Positions 1-7,417 are shown, numbered from the stretch's first letter. The stretch is DNA of 21,040 bases from Polynucleobacter sp. (GCA_023253245.1 JALRHB010000011.1:1-21040); one strand, 5' to 3'. Translations and numbers: made by a program. The notes: a model not told the origin generated them from the sequence alone.

Positions 1-425
1 AAAGGCCAGAACGGAGACGCAACGAAATCCAAGTTATCCTCAATGCCTTCAGGATATGCCAGCGAGGATGCGAACACGGTTCCTGTGTAAGTGTGGACGC
101 TACCTTCCTGCGAGTGGTCTAGAATAGTGTCACCTTGCGCAGCGTAGAATCGCACCTCTTGGTTTGCTAGGCCAAACTCGGTGCGCATTGGCACGGTAAA
201 CGGTAATCGCCCTTCTTGCAGCGGCCCCTTGAACCAAGCAAAGAACCGCTGAGCATCGACTTGCCGGAATCGAAAAGTAACGTTGAAAAACACAGGGTTG
301 TCAGCGCTTGTGTGTTTGGTATAAGCCGCCCCAGAGCGAGGCTGGTACTGCATGAATGACGCGCCTTGCGTGCGCGTTTTGGTCATCAATACGCTTGATA
401 GGCCAAATGGATAAGCTATTGCCAT
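1..425 (-). CDS. Partial phage tail protein (3' end beyond window)
   Basis: An open frame reads from ATG at 425 to the left edge without a stop, so the C-terminus lies outside the window. The 141 visible residues begin MAIAYPFGLSSVLMTKTRTQ and are rich in aromatic and beta-forming residues (for example FFNVTFRFRQVD, RFFAWFKGP), with no transmembrane segment. A GAGAGGA ribosome site lies just upstream. It is the first gene after the tape measure gene on the same strand, where siphoviruses encode minor tail or tail-tip proteins that attach to the distal end of the tube. The tail-tip role rests on this position and on general character; I do not recognise a precise family. Confidence 0.7.
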   Translation of the reverse strand, partial: MAIAYPFGLSSVLMTKTRTQGASFMQYQPRSGAAYTKHTSADNPVFFNVTFRFRQVDAQRFFAWFKGPLQEGRLPFTVPMRTEFGLANQEVRFYAAQGDTILDHSQEGSVHTYTGTVFASSLAYPEGIEDNLDFVASPFWP

Positions 426-461
426 GATATTCCTCTCGGCACGTTTATTGCATTCTACAAC

Positions 462-483
462 AAAGGCCGGTAAAAAACCGGCC
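462..483 (-). terminator. Hairpin after the tape measure gene
   Basis: GGCCGG (465-470) pairs with CCGGCC (478-483) around a 7-nt A-rich loop. On the minus strand the stem is followed by TTTGTTG, a weak U-tract. It separates the tape measure stop (489) from the next tail gene and may act as a partial terminator or processing hairpin. Confidence 0.5.
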
Positions 484-488
484 ATTCG

Positions 489-2897
489 TTAACCAAGTCT
501 TGAATAGGCCCCAGCCGATTTCATCGCCGAACCTATCGGCCCAGTCCGGCTATTCATCTGCCTTGCAACCTCTTTGACTGCAATCGTCACGGTATTAGAT
601 GCCTCATCATAGCTCTGCGTTGTCTCAGCTGTTCCGCTTGCATAGTTGTTAACCACTATATTAACGCCAGAGCCGCTCGCACCATCCAGCGGCGTAATCT
701 GACCTCGCGAGCCTGGGATCATGTAGCTAGACCCGCCAGAGCTAAACAGTTCCGGAGCGTTACCCTCACCAACTCGATACATCGAGCCAGGATTTACTGG
801 GCCGCCATATTGGCGACCGCCTCCGTAGCTTACCCCGGCGATGCTTGATGCGATCTGCCCTCCAAGCGAAACGGCCTGCCCTATTGCGCCAAGGTTTGCC
901 GGGAATGGAAGCGCCGAAGCGTTAGCTATTGCCGTTTGCAGTTGCAGGGCCGCGTTGGCAATTGCAAAGCCCTTTGATATGGCAAACAGTGCCTTATAAG
1001 CTCCAGACTGCTCGCCAGCAAATGCGCCAGCAAGGTCAGCCATGCCGCCAAAGAAGTCAGATGACGCGCTGAGGATCATGGAGTTTCTAGCGGTCTCAAT
1101 CTGCTGGCGCTCCATTGCAGCCGCTTCGATTATCTGGTTTCTTGCTGTCTGGAATTGTTGCTCCTGCGCCAAAATTTCTTGCTGTGACAAACCCTCTTGA
1201 GCCAGCATAAGGTTTTGGTACTCTTGCAGCTTGGCTAGCTTTGCTTGCTCCTCAATGTCGATCTTTTCTAGCGGAGATGCGGCGTCGAATTCCACCTGCT
1301 TGATAAATTGCTCAGCCTGCTTTTTCTGCCCTTCAAGCTCGTTTTCGCGCTTCTTCTGTTCGTTAAGGTCAAAGAGTGCGCCTGCTAATTCTCGCGCCTT
1401 GTTTATCTGGGCGTCAGTTGCATTCTCTCCAAGACTGTAAGCGGCAGCGAGCATTGCGGCATCCCTTGCAAGTCCCTGCGTGGAAAGCCCAGCGATGTTC
1501 AGCTGTTGTGCCATGCGCTTGAGTGAGTTTTCGTTGGCTTGGTACTGAGACGAAAGTCTCTTTTGCTCAGACTCAGCCTGTGATGCTGCCTTCTTGGACG
1601 CCGCCTCTGCATCCTTTTGTGCTTGCTGTGACTTCTCAAAAGCCTCTATCTTGTCGTATTGCGCGTTAATCTGAGCCAGTTCTGCTTCTGTTGCTTTTGC
1701 CAGACCAGCAACATACAAAGAGCGAGCGCGATCACTCTTGCCGATTGTTTCTGCCTCCATGGTAGCAGATTCAATCAACCCTTTTATGGCGCTGGAGTTT
1801 CTGGCGATAGCCTCTTCACTTTGCTTTGCCGCTTGCTCTATTCCACCAAGCGCATTGGTGAGGATGTTGGCCTTATCAGCCGCATCCTGCATCGTCCTTG
1901 TGCTTTCACCTACGGCCGCGCCAAGCTCAACTAGCGAGCGGTTAGCATACCCGTTAGCCTCATTTATTGAGTTGATAGTGGTGGCAAGTTTTGTCGCTGC
2001 TTCTGGCGTTTTCAGTCTTGTGAACTCATCAGCGGCCTGAACGAATTGCAGCGCCTGCGAGCGAGTCATGCCGAACTCTTCACCAAGAGTGCCGATGTAA
2101 GTGGAAAGCGCCTCTATCCTGCGCTGGAACTCTGCCGGGATATTTCCATCAAGCGCCTCCGCCTGGGACACACCGAAGCGATCCATTATCTGCGTTAGGG
2201 CTGGCAGTTGCGATACGGCTTTCGACATTGATCCGGTGGCGTTAGTCCATCCGTCAGCTTTTGTAATCGCCTCACCGATGATGTCAGAAGATGCAGCAAT
2301 GGCGTCCTTTGCTTTGGTGATGCCTAGCGCAACCTCAGTCTTTGCTGCCTCTCTATTTGCAGCCGCCAGCTTGAGCACGCGCTCAGTTAAAATGTCGGTA
2401 TCGTCAGCGGTAGTTCCAACCACCTTTTTCAAGTCATCAAGTGCAACCTCAAGGTCTGCCGCGCTGTCCTTAGCCTTCATTAGTGATGGCGCAAGCGCTG
2501 AACCAGCGGCAGCCCCTACCGCCAGCAGTGCGCCAGCTATAGCACCAGCGGGGCCTATGGCAGATAGCAACTGCGAACCCTGCTGACCTATGATAGTGAA
2601 CCATGAGGCCCCCATCTGAGCCTGTACGGCAACGTCCTGCAACTGATAGCCAAGGTTCTGCGCCATGCCGCGCATGTTGCCCATGCCGGATGTTGCTGCC
2701 TTAACTCCGGCAGCGGTTGCCGTCATTTTAGTGCCAAGACCAGACGTTTCTTTTGATAGCTCTGCGATCATTTTGTCAGCCTTTGCGGCGGCGCTCTCAA
2801 CTTGGTCTAGCGACTTCTCAAAAGTCTTTGACGAAGCGAGCACTTCGGCAACTTCAAATCTGACAGAATATTCAATACTACCGACTTGCTCAGCCAT
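489..2897 (-). CDS. Tail tape measure protein
   Basis: This 802-residue protein is the longest in the window and sits where the tape measure gene is expected, after tail tube and chaperone genes. Tape measure proteins set tail length, fill the tube lumen and are ejected with the DNA. The N-terminus (about 1-100) is helical, with AQNLGYQLQDVAVQAQMGAS near 79-98, a pattern typical of lambda gpH-like tape measures. A hydrophobic Gly/Ala stretch follows (about 111-140). Residues roughly 380-610 are long Ala/Gln/Lys/Glu-rich helices, and the C-terminal end (about 690-750) is Gly/Ser-rich with YGGGRQYGGPVNPGSMYRVG, common in the family. Ribosome site GGAGG lies about 6 nt before ATG. At 802 codons it predicts a tail of roughly 110-120 nm by the usual 1.5 angstrom per residue rule (inference). 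Confidence 0.93.
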   Translation of the reverse strand: MAEQVGSIEYSVRFEVAEVLASSKTFEKSLDQVESAAAKADKMIAELSKETSGLGTKMTATAAGVKAATSGMGNMRGMAQNLGYQLQDVAVQAQMGASWFTIIGQQGSQLLSAIGPAGAIAGALLAVGAAAGSALAPSLMKAKDSAADLEVALDDLKKVVGTTADDTDILTERVLKLAAANREAAKTEVALGITKAKDAIAASSDIIGEAITKADGWTNATGSMSKAVSQLPALTQIMDRFGVSQAEALDGNIPAEFQRRIEALSTYIGTLGEEFGMTRSQALQFVQAADEFTRLKTPEAATKLATTINSINEANGYANRSLVELGAAVGESTRTMQDAADKANILTNALGGIEQAAKQSEEAIARNSSAIKGLIESATMEAETIGKSDRARSLYVAGLAKATEAELAQINAQYDKIEAFEKSQQAQKDAEAASKKAASQAESEQKRLSSQYQANENSLKRMAQQLNIAGLSTQGLARDAAMLAAAYSLGENATDAQINKARELAGALFDLNEQKKRENELEGQKKQAEQFIKQVEFDAASPLEKIDIEEQAKLAKLQEYQNLMLAQEGLSQQEILAQEQQFQTARNQIIEAAAMERQQIETARNSMILSASSDFFGGMADLAGAFAGEQSGAYKALFAISKGFAIANAALQLQTAIANASALPFPANLGAIGQAVSLGGQIASSIAGVSYGGGRQYGGPVNPGSMYRVGEGNAPELFSSGGSSYMIPGSRGQITPLDGASGSGVNIVVNNYASGTAETTQSYDEASNTVTIAVKEVARQMNSRTGPIGSAMKSAGAYSRLG

Positions 2898-2927
2898 CGC
2901 GGCCTCCGTGATTCGTTTGATTGTTCA

Positions 2928-3503
2928 TTATAACAGTTGGTCGGTGTCTCCAAACAGAGCGTCAATCTCAGCAGCGCTCGGCAAATCCGGCTGATACAAA
3001 TCAGGGAATTTTGATTTCATGGCGATCTGAAAATCCACAATACACATTCTCCACGCTGATTCTGTAGGCATACCAAGGTGTGCAACGGCAGCGCCGACAA
3101 ACTCAGCCGCGTCAAACTCGCGCATTGGCTTGCCTTTGCTTTGCTCTTTCATGCGGAATGGCTTGCCGATAATCCCCATGTAAAGCAGATCAACCGCCAT
3201 CAGTATCTGCGCCGACAAATCGACTTTACCTTTCACCATCACCACGCGCTCGCCATCCCATGAATTTGTGGTTTCCCACAGCAAACCCTTGGGTAACTTT
3301 CTGTCCGCGCAGGCAGCCATCACGTCATAAGCCATAGAGCACAGCGCAACAGTATCGGAATTATCTGATGTCAGATAGTTGTAGTAATCTACTATCTGCT
3401 CTGGCTCACCAACTGATGCTATATGCTGAAATGATGGAGTGAACGTGTAAGACTCTCCGGCATATATGATCGCCTGTTGTCCTATGGATAAAATAGGCCC
3501 CAT
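2928..3503 (-). CDS. Probable tail assembly chaperone (DUF6246-like)
   Basis: The 191-residue protein starts MGPILSIGQQAIIYAGESYT, and the segment FTPSFQHIASVGEPEQIVDYY resembles a family of phage proteins encoded between the tail tube and tape measure genes (I believe DUF6246; recalled, not searched). Proteins at this place usually chaperone the tape measure during tail assembly, often through a programmed frameshift product. I found no convincing slippery site or long second frame before the tape measure start, so a single-product chaperone is likelier here. Ribosome site GAGGA precedes ATG. A strong terminator (3515-3538) separates it from the upstream tail tube gene, which would keep its level below that of the tube protein. 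Confidence 0.72.
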   Translation of the reverse strand: MGPILSIGQQAIIYAGESYTFTPSFQHIASVGEPEQIVDYYNYLTSDNSDTVALCSMAYDVMAACADRKLPKGLLWETTNSWDGERVVMVKGKVDLSAQILMAVDLLYMGIIGKPFRMKEQSKGKPMREFDAAEFVGAAVAHLGMPTESAWRMCIVDFQIAMKSKFPDLYQPDLPSAAEIDALFGDTDQLL

Positions 3504-3514
3504 GAAATCCTCAA

Positions 3515-3538
3515 TAAAAAAGCCCCACGAATGGGGCT
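3515..3538 (-). terminator. Strong intrinsic terminator after tail tube gene
   Basis: Minus strand reads AGCCCCA, loop TTCG, TGGGGCT, then TTTTTT: a 7-bp GC-rich stem with a six-T tract. It lies between the tail tube stop (3560) and the chaperone start (3503). Genes beyond it must depend on read-through or antitermination, a usual way to make tube protein far more abundant than chaperone and tape measure. Confidence 0.9.
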
Positions 3539-3559
3539 ATATTAACACGCAATCCACAA

Positions 3560-4060
3560 TCAGACGGTGTTTTGCGGAGTGTTTGCAGTGCCATCAGCAA
3601 CGGTCACGGAGCCAGTGCCGGACAAATCGCTAGACCAAGTGGAAACATCGTCATATGTGCCAGTGATCTTGAATGTCTTCATGTTCGCTGGGAACTCATA
3701 CGAACGATAAACGTTGGTTGCATCGCTGGATGGGCGGAAGATTTTCACCCACACCACTACCTGTTCAGCTGCGCCCATCTTGGTGTAGAAATAATCCTCG
3801 ATTTCGTCGAGGTTATCTGCCGCCTTGGTCGTTGTAACGCCAGACAGCGAAACGTCGTGGGTTGCAAAGGTGGACAGGTACTCGCGGAACACGCCATCAC
3901 TTGTGTCGGTTGTTGCATCAACCTCATCCAGCTCTGGGCCGAATTCGCGATCTCGCACAGCACCCCAGCGGATATATTGCGTTGCGGCAGCGGTAGTGGG
4001 CTTTGTGGACTGAAGCGCCACATAAACCGGCATCAGCTTGCCAATAAAAGCATTAGCCAT
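3560..4060 (-). CDS. Major tail (tube) protein
   Basis: At 166 residues, the size fits a tail tube subunit, which stacks in hexameric rings to form the siphovirus tail. It is predicted beta-rich with Thr/Ser/Asp-rich loops (VDATTDTSDGVFREYLSTFA near 47-66) and a C-terminal segment WSSDLSGTGSVTVADGTANT typical of tube proteins. Ribosome site GGAG lies upstream of ATG. Order (neck, tail terminator, this gene, terminator, chaperone, tape measure) is the standard one for this module. The following strong terminator suits a highly expressed structural gene. Assignment is by position, length and composition. Confidence 0.85.
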   Translation of the reverse strand: MANAFIGKLMPVYVALQSTKPTTAAATQYIRWGAVRDREFGPELDEVDATTDTSDGVFREYLSTFATHDVSLSGVTTTKAADNLDEIEDYFYTKMGAAEQVVVWVKIFRPSSDATNVYRSYEFPANMKTFKITGTYDDVSTWSSDLSGTGSVTVADGTANTPQNTV

Positions 4061-4063
4061 ATC

Positions 4064-4453
4064 TTAATCTCCAAAAATCAATGTGAAGTCAACTTCAAAA
4101 ACCGGACGTCCGGAATCAGTCCGGTATGGGCCAATCACGTTAGTAACGGATTGAGCGCCACAGACGTCATTATACAAACTTTCAGTTATAAGCGCCTTTC
4201 TTATATTCTCTGCGACAATCCTATGCGCCGTTAGCGAGCCATTAACCTCTCCGAATACGGCTATGAACATTGTCGGTGATTGATACACGTCTGTATTTGG
4301 GACTACCCCTCCATCAATCTTAATCAGCACAACCTTTTCGCTTGCTGTTGCAGGCTCTGAATATTCCGAAAGCTGTACGGTGTATCCGGTTAACAGGCCG
4401 AGTAATGCCAGCTTTTCCTTGACCTGATACTCTGGCAAATCAAATTTAGTCAT
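4064..4453 (-). CDS. Tail terminator / tail completion protein
   Basis: This 129-residue protein starts at ATG 4453, overlapping the upstream stop by the coupling sequence ATGA, and ends 3 bp before the tail tube start. It has an alpha-beta pattern: an N-terminal helix, a strand-rich centre (KVVLIKIDGGVVPNTDVYQS), a helix TAHRIVAENIRKALI, and a final strand VFEVDFTLIFGD. This matches tail terminator proteins of the gpU type, which form a ring capping the tail tube and joining it to the head. Position between the HK97 gp10-like neck gene and the tube gene supports it. Family membership is inferred from order and fold pattern. Confidence 0.75.
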   Translation of the reverse strand: MTKFDLPEYQVKEKLALLGLLTGYTVQLSEYSEPATASEKVVLIKIDGGVVPNTDVYQSPTMFIAVFGEVNGSLTAHRIVAENIRKALITESLYNDVCGAQSVTNVIGPYRTDSGRPVFEVDFTLIFGD

Positions 4454-4818
4454 AGCTTGTACCCATTGCGGATGATCTCTTTTATCTCTGATTGCGGGCC
4501 TTCATCCTCGAAGCCTGATTTAAGGAAGTGCGGCTTGGCTGTTTTCTTCTTGCGTGGCTTCCAGTTGTCCTTTGTTTCAAGCCATACAGCGTAATCCTGC
4601 GAGTACCACACCTTGCCAACGATTGCGCCGCCTGATTGAGATACTGACTTGCGCTGGCTGTTGATTAGCGCTGAAGTATCCAATGGCGTAAAGAGTTTTG
4701 CGTACCCAGCTCCGATTGAAACAATAGACGCCACCACCTTCACGGTCTTCGGTCCAGAAACTTCATTAATTACCCTAGAGTAATTGGCCATAACTGCGCT
4801 AACTCCTTTTATTGGCAT
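4450..4818 (-). CDS. HK97 gp10-like neck / head-tail completion protein
   Basis: The central and C-terminal parts (SALINSQRKSVSQSGGAIVG, then YSQDYAVWLETKDNWKPRKK and a helix ending in EIIRNGYKL) fit the HK97 gp10 family: a Tyr/Ala strand preceding a hydrophobic helix with a PHFL motif (residues around 95-98). Such proteins act at the head-tail junction. Two starts are possible: ATG 4818 with GAGG about 9 nt upstream (122 residues), or ATG 4791 with a better AAAGGAG 11 nt upstream (113 residues). It is the first late gene downstream of the opposite-strand homing-type gene, and a strong minus-strand terminator at 5818-5840 stands between it and the head closure gene, so it may need its own promoter in the AT-rich gap 4819-4906. 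Confidence 0.82.
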   Translation of the reverse strand: MPIKGVSAVMANYSRVINEVSGPKTVKVVASIVSIGAGYAKLFTPLDTSALINSQRKSVSQSGGAIVGKVWYSQDYAVWLETKDNWKPRKKKTAKPHFLKSGFEDEGPQSEIKEIIRNGYKL

Positions 4819-4850
4819 GTTGTTTGCCTCATGAAATAACTTTCATTTTA

Positions 4851-4899
4851 CTACTTAAATGTGATAAATTGTTTATACTGTAGTGTATATTTTCGGAGT
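4851..4899 (+). promoter_or_regulatory. Possible promoter and ribosome site of the GIY-YIG gene
   Basis: The AT-rich gap between the divergent neck gene and the GIY-YIG gene holds TATACT (4874-4879), a good -10 element, but no convincing -35. CGGAG (4895-4899) lies 7 nt before ATG 4907 and decides that start over an in-frame GTG at 4883. Confidence 0.35.
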
Positions 4900-4906
4900 T
4901 TATGAA

Positions 4907-5830
4907 ATGCCGGCAGCAAAGCCAGAAAGTTACTACCTGGACGGCCTGAACAAGCAGGGTCTGTTTGATTTCAAAGGATGGGTTGGGCCATTCGCAGGTG
5001 CAAGAACAAGAGCTTTTCTTTCGTGTAAGAAATGCGGAAACATGAAGGATGCGGAGATTTGGAGTGTAGTATCTTCTTGCAGGGGCTGCCCGAGTTGCGC
5101 AAAGGAATCATCATCATCAAAGCAGAGAAGTGACGAGACTGATGTGATAAGAAGGCTGGAAAAGTCAAGGAATGTAAAATTCATTCGCTGGGTTGATGGT
5201 GAATACAAAAACCAAAGATGCAAAGCAACCGTGAGGTGCTTAAATGATGAATGTGGATACGAATGGTCATCAGTAACATACAGCATGCTGCATGGTTGCG
5301 GATGCATGAAGTGTGGCAAAAAATCCATGGCAGCAAAGCAATCAAAGAGTATAGACGAAAGAGTCGCCGAGCTGTCATCTATAGATGGACTTACTTTCGT
5401 TGAGTGGGAAAAGTGGATGGGTAGCTGCTTAAGCAAGGCCGTTATGATGTGCGATTACGGACACAAGTTCACGGCAACAGTAAACTCCATAACAAGCAAG
5501 GGTACTGGGTGCCCAACTTGCGCACACGGTGGTTTTGATCAGTCCCTTCCTGGCGCTATGTATGCCCTTAGGTCCAGTTGTGGCAAATTCATAAAGGTAG
5601 GAATAAGCAACTCATTTGACAAAAGAATGCACGATCTAAAGAGAAAGACGCCATTTGATTTTATGCCTATAGAGCTGATTTATGATGAAAGCGGAAAGAA
5701 GATAAGAAAACTTGAGAAATATTACCATGATAAATATGAGGGAGCCGGACTGATTGGTTTCGATGGGTGTACTGAGTGGCTTGTTTGCACTAGCGAACTC
5801 CTCGCAGAACTAAGAACAAAAAGGCCCTAG
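4907..5830 (+). CDS. GIY-YIG (T5orf172-like) nuclease with three treble-clef zinc modules
   Basis: A 307-residue protein on the strand opposite to all neighbouring structural genes. The N-terminal two thirds carry three CxxC-type treble-clef-like modules: C40/C43 with C61/C64, C111/C116 with C133/C136, and C182/H186 with C202/C205, each with aromatic spacing seen in DNA-binding zinc repeats of phage homing nucleases. The C-terminus (about 217-282) looks like a divergent GIY-YIG domain: GAMYAL, then KFIKVGIS (227-234), candidate catalytic R240, and E270 in KLEKYYHDKY. The family cuts DNA, and free-standing versions spread as homing endonucleases. It lies between the head closure and neck genes. 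AUA and AGA/AGG codons are frequent, unlike its neighbours, suggesting transfer. Substrate and activity are not known. Confidence 0.8.
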   Translation: MPAAKPESYYLDGLNKQGLFDFKGWVGPFAGARTRAFLSCKKCGNMKDAEIWSVVSSCRGCPSCAKESSSSKQRSDETDVIRRLEKSRNVKFIRWVDGEYKNQRCKATVRCLNDECGYEWSSVTYSMLHGCGCMKCGKKSMAAKQSKSIDERVAELSSIDGLTFVEWEKWMGSCLSKAVMMCDYGHKFTATVNSITSKGTGCPTCAHGGFDQSLPGAMYALRSSCGKFIKVGISNSFDKRMHDLKRKTPFDFMPIELIYDESGKKIRKLEKYYHDKYEGAGLIGFDGCTEWLVCTSELLAELRTKRP

Positions 5831-5840
5831 CGGGGCCTTT
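5818..5840. terminator. Shared terminator between GIY-YIG and head closure genes
   Basis: AAAGGCCC (5820-5827) pairs with GGGCCTTT (5833-5840) around TAGCG. The stop codons of both convergent genes lie in the hairpin. On the minus strand it is followed by TTTTTGTT (strong); on the plus strand the T-tract is only TTTAG (weak). Confidence 0.85.
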
Positions 5841-6180
5841 AGCAAACAATCGTCCAGTCGTTACGAGCCTCGCCGAACATGGAAATGTCATCCTGAATCA
5901 CCGACCGGATTGGAAACGACACGCCCTGGCAGGTAGCCATATCGTTAACTGTCGGAGCGGGTGATGGCGTTCCATCCGTCTTGATTAGCTCAGTCCAGAT
6001 TGTCATGGCTGGAGTGAACTCGATGCCGTTCTTGTCTGTGTATTTCCTATCGCCGCCGATTCTGAATGTGCATTTGATGCCGTATGGAGTGCCAGCAACA
6101 ATATCGCCGAACTCGTCGCGCACACCTTGCGGCGTAATCGTTGCGACGCTGGTATATGACCAATTCGATATAGTGCTCAT
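5839..6180 (-). CDS. Head closure / head-tail joining protein
   Basis: A 113-residue protein. ATG 6180 is chosen because it overlaps the upstream stop as ATGA; a longer frame from 6252 would only add residues inside the upstream gene. It is beta-rich (SYTSVATITPQGVRDEFGDI, then PYGIKCTFRIGGDRKYTDKN), with a C-terminal strand ending GEARNDWTIVC. Gene order places it after the DUF4054-like adaptor, where siphoviruses encode the stopper or head closure protein that seals the DNA-filled head. The call is from order, size and strand-rich composition. Its stop codon lies within the terminator shared with the opposing GIY-YIG gene. Confidence 0.68.
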   Translation of the reverse strand: MSTISNWSYTSVATITPQGVRDEFGDIVAGTPYGIKCTFRIGGDRKYTDKNGIEFTPAMTIWTELIKTDGTPSPAPTVNDMATCQGVSFPIRSVIQDDISMFGEARNDWTIVC

Positions 6181-6557
6181 AGCGGCGCATTCCTTCCGCC
6201 AATCGCACCGATGAAGATGCCAGTGTCTACTATGCCACTCAATGAGCCGCAAGTATCAAGCTGCATTGCAAGGCGACCGTATGAAGTGGCGAATAGGCCA
6301 TTACCCTCCTTGCCAAGGTCGTAAGTCTGTGCTGCACCGTTAGGGGCTCGCTGACTGGATACGCGCCGACCATTAGACAGCGTGACGAAATGCGCAATCA
6401 GGTTGTACCCGATGATTTTGGTCATGTTATCCGACCAGCACACCCCGGCGTTAATGAACCCCTGTACGTAGTCGATATATGCCTGAATCACCACGTCCGG
6501 CGCGTTCACCTCTGGGTGAAACTGCTTGAATTCCTCAAGTGTCAATGTGACAGCCAT
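6177..6557 (-). CDS. Head-tail connector adaptor (DUF4054-like)
   Basis: The 126-residue protein begins with a helix TLEEFKQFHPEVNAPDVVIQ, then YIDYVQGFINAGVCWSDNMT and a second long helix KIIGYNLIAHFVTLSNG. This all-helical pattern (F-x-x-FHPEF-like start, Trp near residue 41, 'NLIAHFVTL' helix) matches connector adaptors of the DUF4054 type, which bind beneath the portal. The remainder (about 80-126) is a loop and strand segment. ATG lies 6 nt after AGGGGGA. It directly precedes the head closure gene with a 4-nt overlap. Family recalled, not searched. Confidence 0.7.
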   Translation of the reverse strand: MAVTLTLEEFKQFHPEVNAPDVVIQAYIDYVQGFINAGVCWSDNMTKIIGYNLIAHFVTLSNGRRVSSQRAPNGAAQTYDLGKEGNGLFATSYGRLAMQLDTCGSLSGIVDTGIFIGAIGGRNAPL

Positions 6558-6881
6558 TTATCCCCCTAGCCCGAAATAAGCGGCGGCAGCGGCAAGTGCG
6601 GCAGTGATCCCATATTTGAACACAGCGCCAATGATTTGTTTATTGGCCGCCATAATTGGCTTTTCTTCTGCGTCCTTTAGCTCAATCTTTCTCACCCTCT
6701 CTTCGAGCTTTGAATGATCTTGCTTTAGGTCTCTAATGTCACCGCCGAGTGAATCCTTCATGTCTCGCAGTGCGCTGTTTATGTCGCCACGTAGCTCAGA
6801 GAATTGGCTCATAAGTTGCTGCACCTGCCCGCTCAATAGCCCGATAGCGCGATCAATGTTTTGGCCGCTTCCGCCGTTCAT
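6558..6881 (-). CDS. Coiled-coil protein with C-terminal membrane segment
   Basis: In this 107-residue protein, residues about 8-72 form a charged heptad-like coiled coil (QQLMSQFSELRGDINSALRD onward), followed by a short linker and one hydrophobic segment near 85-104 (GAVFKYGITAALAAAAAYFG). This coiled-coil plus tail-anchor layout resembles XhlA-type holin-associated proteins, but the lysis genes are elsewhere (17159-18486), so a virion-assembly or membrane-linked role is equally possible. Its stop abuts the connector adaptor start. The ribosome site GGTGA is weak. It is the first gene of the downstream head-tail group after the opposite-strand cassette 6999-7795. Confidence 0.65.
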   Translation of the reverse strand: MNGGSGQNIDRAIGLLSGQVQQLMSQFSELRGDINSALRDMKDSLGGDIRDLKQDHSKLEERVRKIELKDAEEKPIMAANKQIIGAVFKYGITAALAAAAAYFGLGG

Positions 6882-6948
6882 CTGTGAGTCACCATTAAAG
6901 TTTTACGTCATGCAATGATAACACCTTTTTATTAGTTGGCATTAGTAT

Positions 6949-6969
6949 TGCATGTAATGTAAACTTGCA
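6949..6969. repeat. Imperfect inverted repeat upstream of the small HTH gene
   Basis: TGCATGT (6949-6955) and ACTTGCA (6963-6969) are inverted with one mismatch, separated by 7 bp. The site lies in the divergent gap between the genes starting at 6881 (minus) and 6999 (plus), 30-50 bp before the HTH start. It could be an operator for the HTH protein. Confidence 0.4.
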
Positions 6970-6998
6970 TTTAGTCAAACAATTTTATGGAGATGACT

Positions 6999-7193
6999 AT
7001 GAAGCGCGGAATTAAGGTTTACAAAACAATGGCAGATCGCCGTGAAGATGTGATCGCAGAGTACAAAGCGATGAGCGAAAAGCCGTCAACTGTTGGCGAG
7101 TTCGCAGACAAGCTTGGCATCACACGTGCCTATCTTTACAAAATGGGCTTGAGTGCGCCTGTTTTGCACAAGTTGGTTGTTGACAGCCTGTAA
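6999..7193 (+). CDS. Small helix-turn-helix protein
   Basis: A 64-residue basic protein. ATG 6999 is preferred (GGAG 6 nt upstream) over in-frame ATGs at 6987 and 6993. Residues about 31-53 (STVGEFADKLGITRAYLYKM) form a clear helix-turn-helix, with 'EFADKLGITRAYLY' as the helix-turn-recognition segment. This suggests a DNA-binding regulator, perhaps acting on the inverted repeat just upstream or on the repeated TAGTTGACA sites in this genome (inference). Its last codons contain the -35 box of the next promoter (7180-7185). It opens a four-gene plus-strand cassette set against the minus-strand late genes. Confidence 0.72.
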   Translation: MKRGIKVYKTMADRREDVIAEYKAMSEKPSTVGEFADKLGITRAYLYKMGLSAPVLHKLVVDSL

Positions 7194-7223
7194 AGGCTGT
7201 TTTATGCTTGGTTGTGTCAACTA
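7180..7223 (+). promoter_or_regulatory. Sigma-70 promoter with inverted TGTCAACTA site
   Basis: TTGACA (7180-7185), 17-bp spacer, TATGCT (7203-7208). An inverted motif TGTCAACTA (7215-7223) follows, abutting AGGAG of the next gene. The spacer contains ACAGCC/GGCTGT (7183-7188/7195-7200), with the HTH stop codon in its loop and TTTT after it: a weak terminator overlapping the promoter. Confidence 0.75.
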
Positions 7224-7234
7224 AGGAGATTGTT

Positions 7235-7417
7235 ATGAGCGAGAATGAATTTAATGTGGACGGCAAAGATTTCATTGCAGTGCCTTGCGATGGCAAGTGC
7301 TATGGATGTTATTTTGATTACGGAGTAGGATGTCACGCAGGTTCTGATGTGCCAAATTGCAATCGAGAAAACAGGGTCGATGGCAAGTTTGTAATCTTCG
7401 TGGAGAAACAACAATGA
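7235..7417 (+). CDS. Small cysteine-rich phage protein (paralogue of 19837-20022)
   Basis: A 60-residue protein starting at ATG 7235, 9 nt after AAGGAG. It has Cys at about 19, 23, 26, 34 and 43 (PCDGKCYGCYFDYGVGCHAG), then NCNRENRVDGKFVIFVEKQQ. The paralogue at 19837 shares the start (M-S/C-ENEF), a similar Cys arrangement and the ending R-x-DG-x-x-VIF-x-EK, so a small metal-binding fold is plausible. Both copies are first genes after a TAGTTGACA-type promoter. Function is unknown; small accessory proteins of this shape are common in enterobacterial and related phages. Confidence 0.8.
   Translation: MSENEFNVDGKDFIAVPCDGKCYGCYFDYGVGCHAGSDVPNCNRENRVDGKFVIFVEKQQ

Noticed and set aside
2101..2586. 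161-codon plus-strand open frame
   Set aside because: Mirror of the Ala-rich tape measure coding sequence; Ser/Ala runs, no ribosome site.
2892..2930. Frameshift extension of the tail chaperone
   Set aside because: No convincing slippery heptamer; only a 12-codon frame lies before the tape measure start, and the other frame is a short basic tail without family pattern.
3572..4234. 220-codon plus-strand open frame
   Set aside because: Antisense to tail tube and tail terminator genes; no start signal and an implausible Cys/His-rich composition.
4819..4906. Minus-strand promoter for the neck gene
   Set aside because: TAAAAT and TATAAA elements exist but none has an acceptable -35; AT-richness alone explains them.
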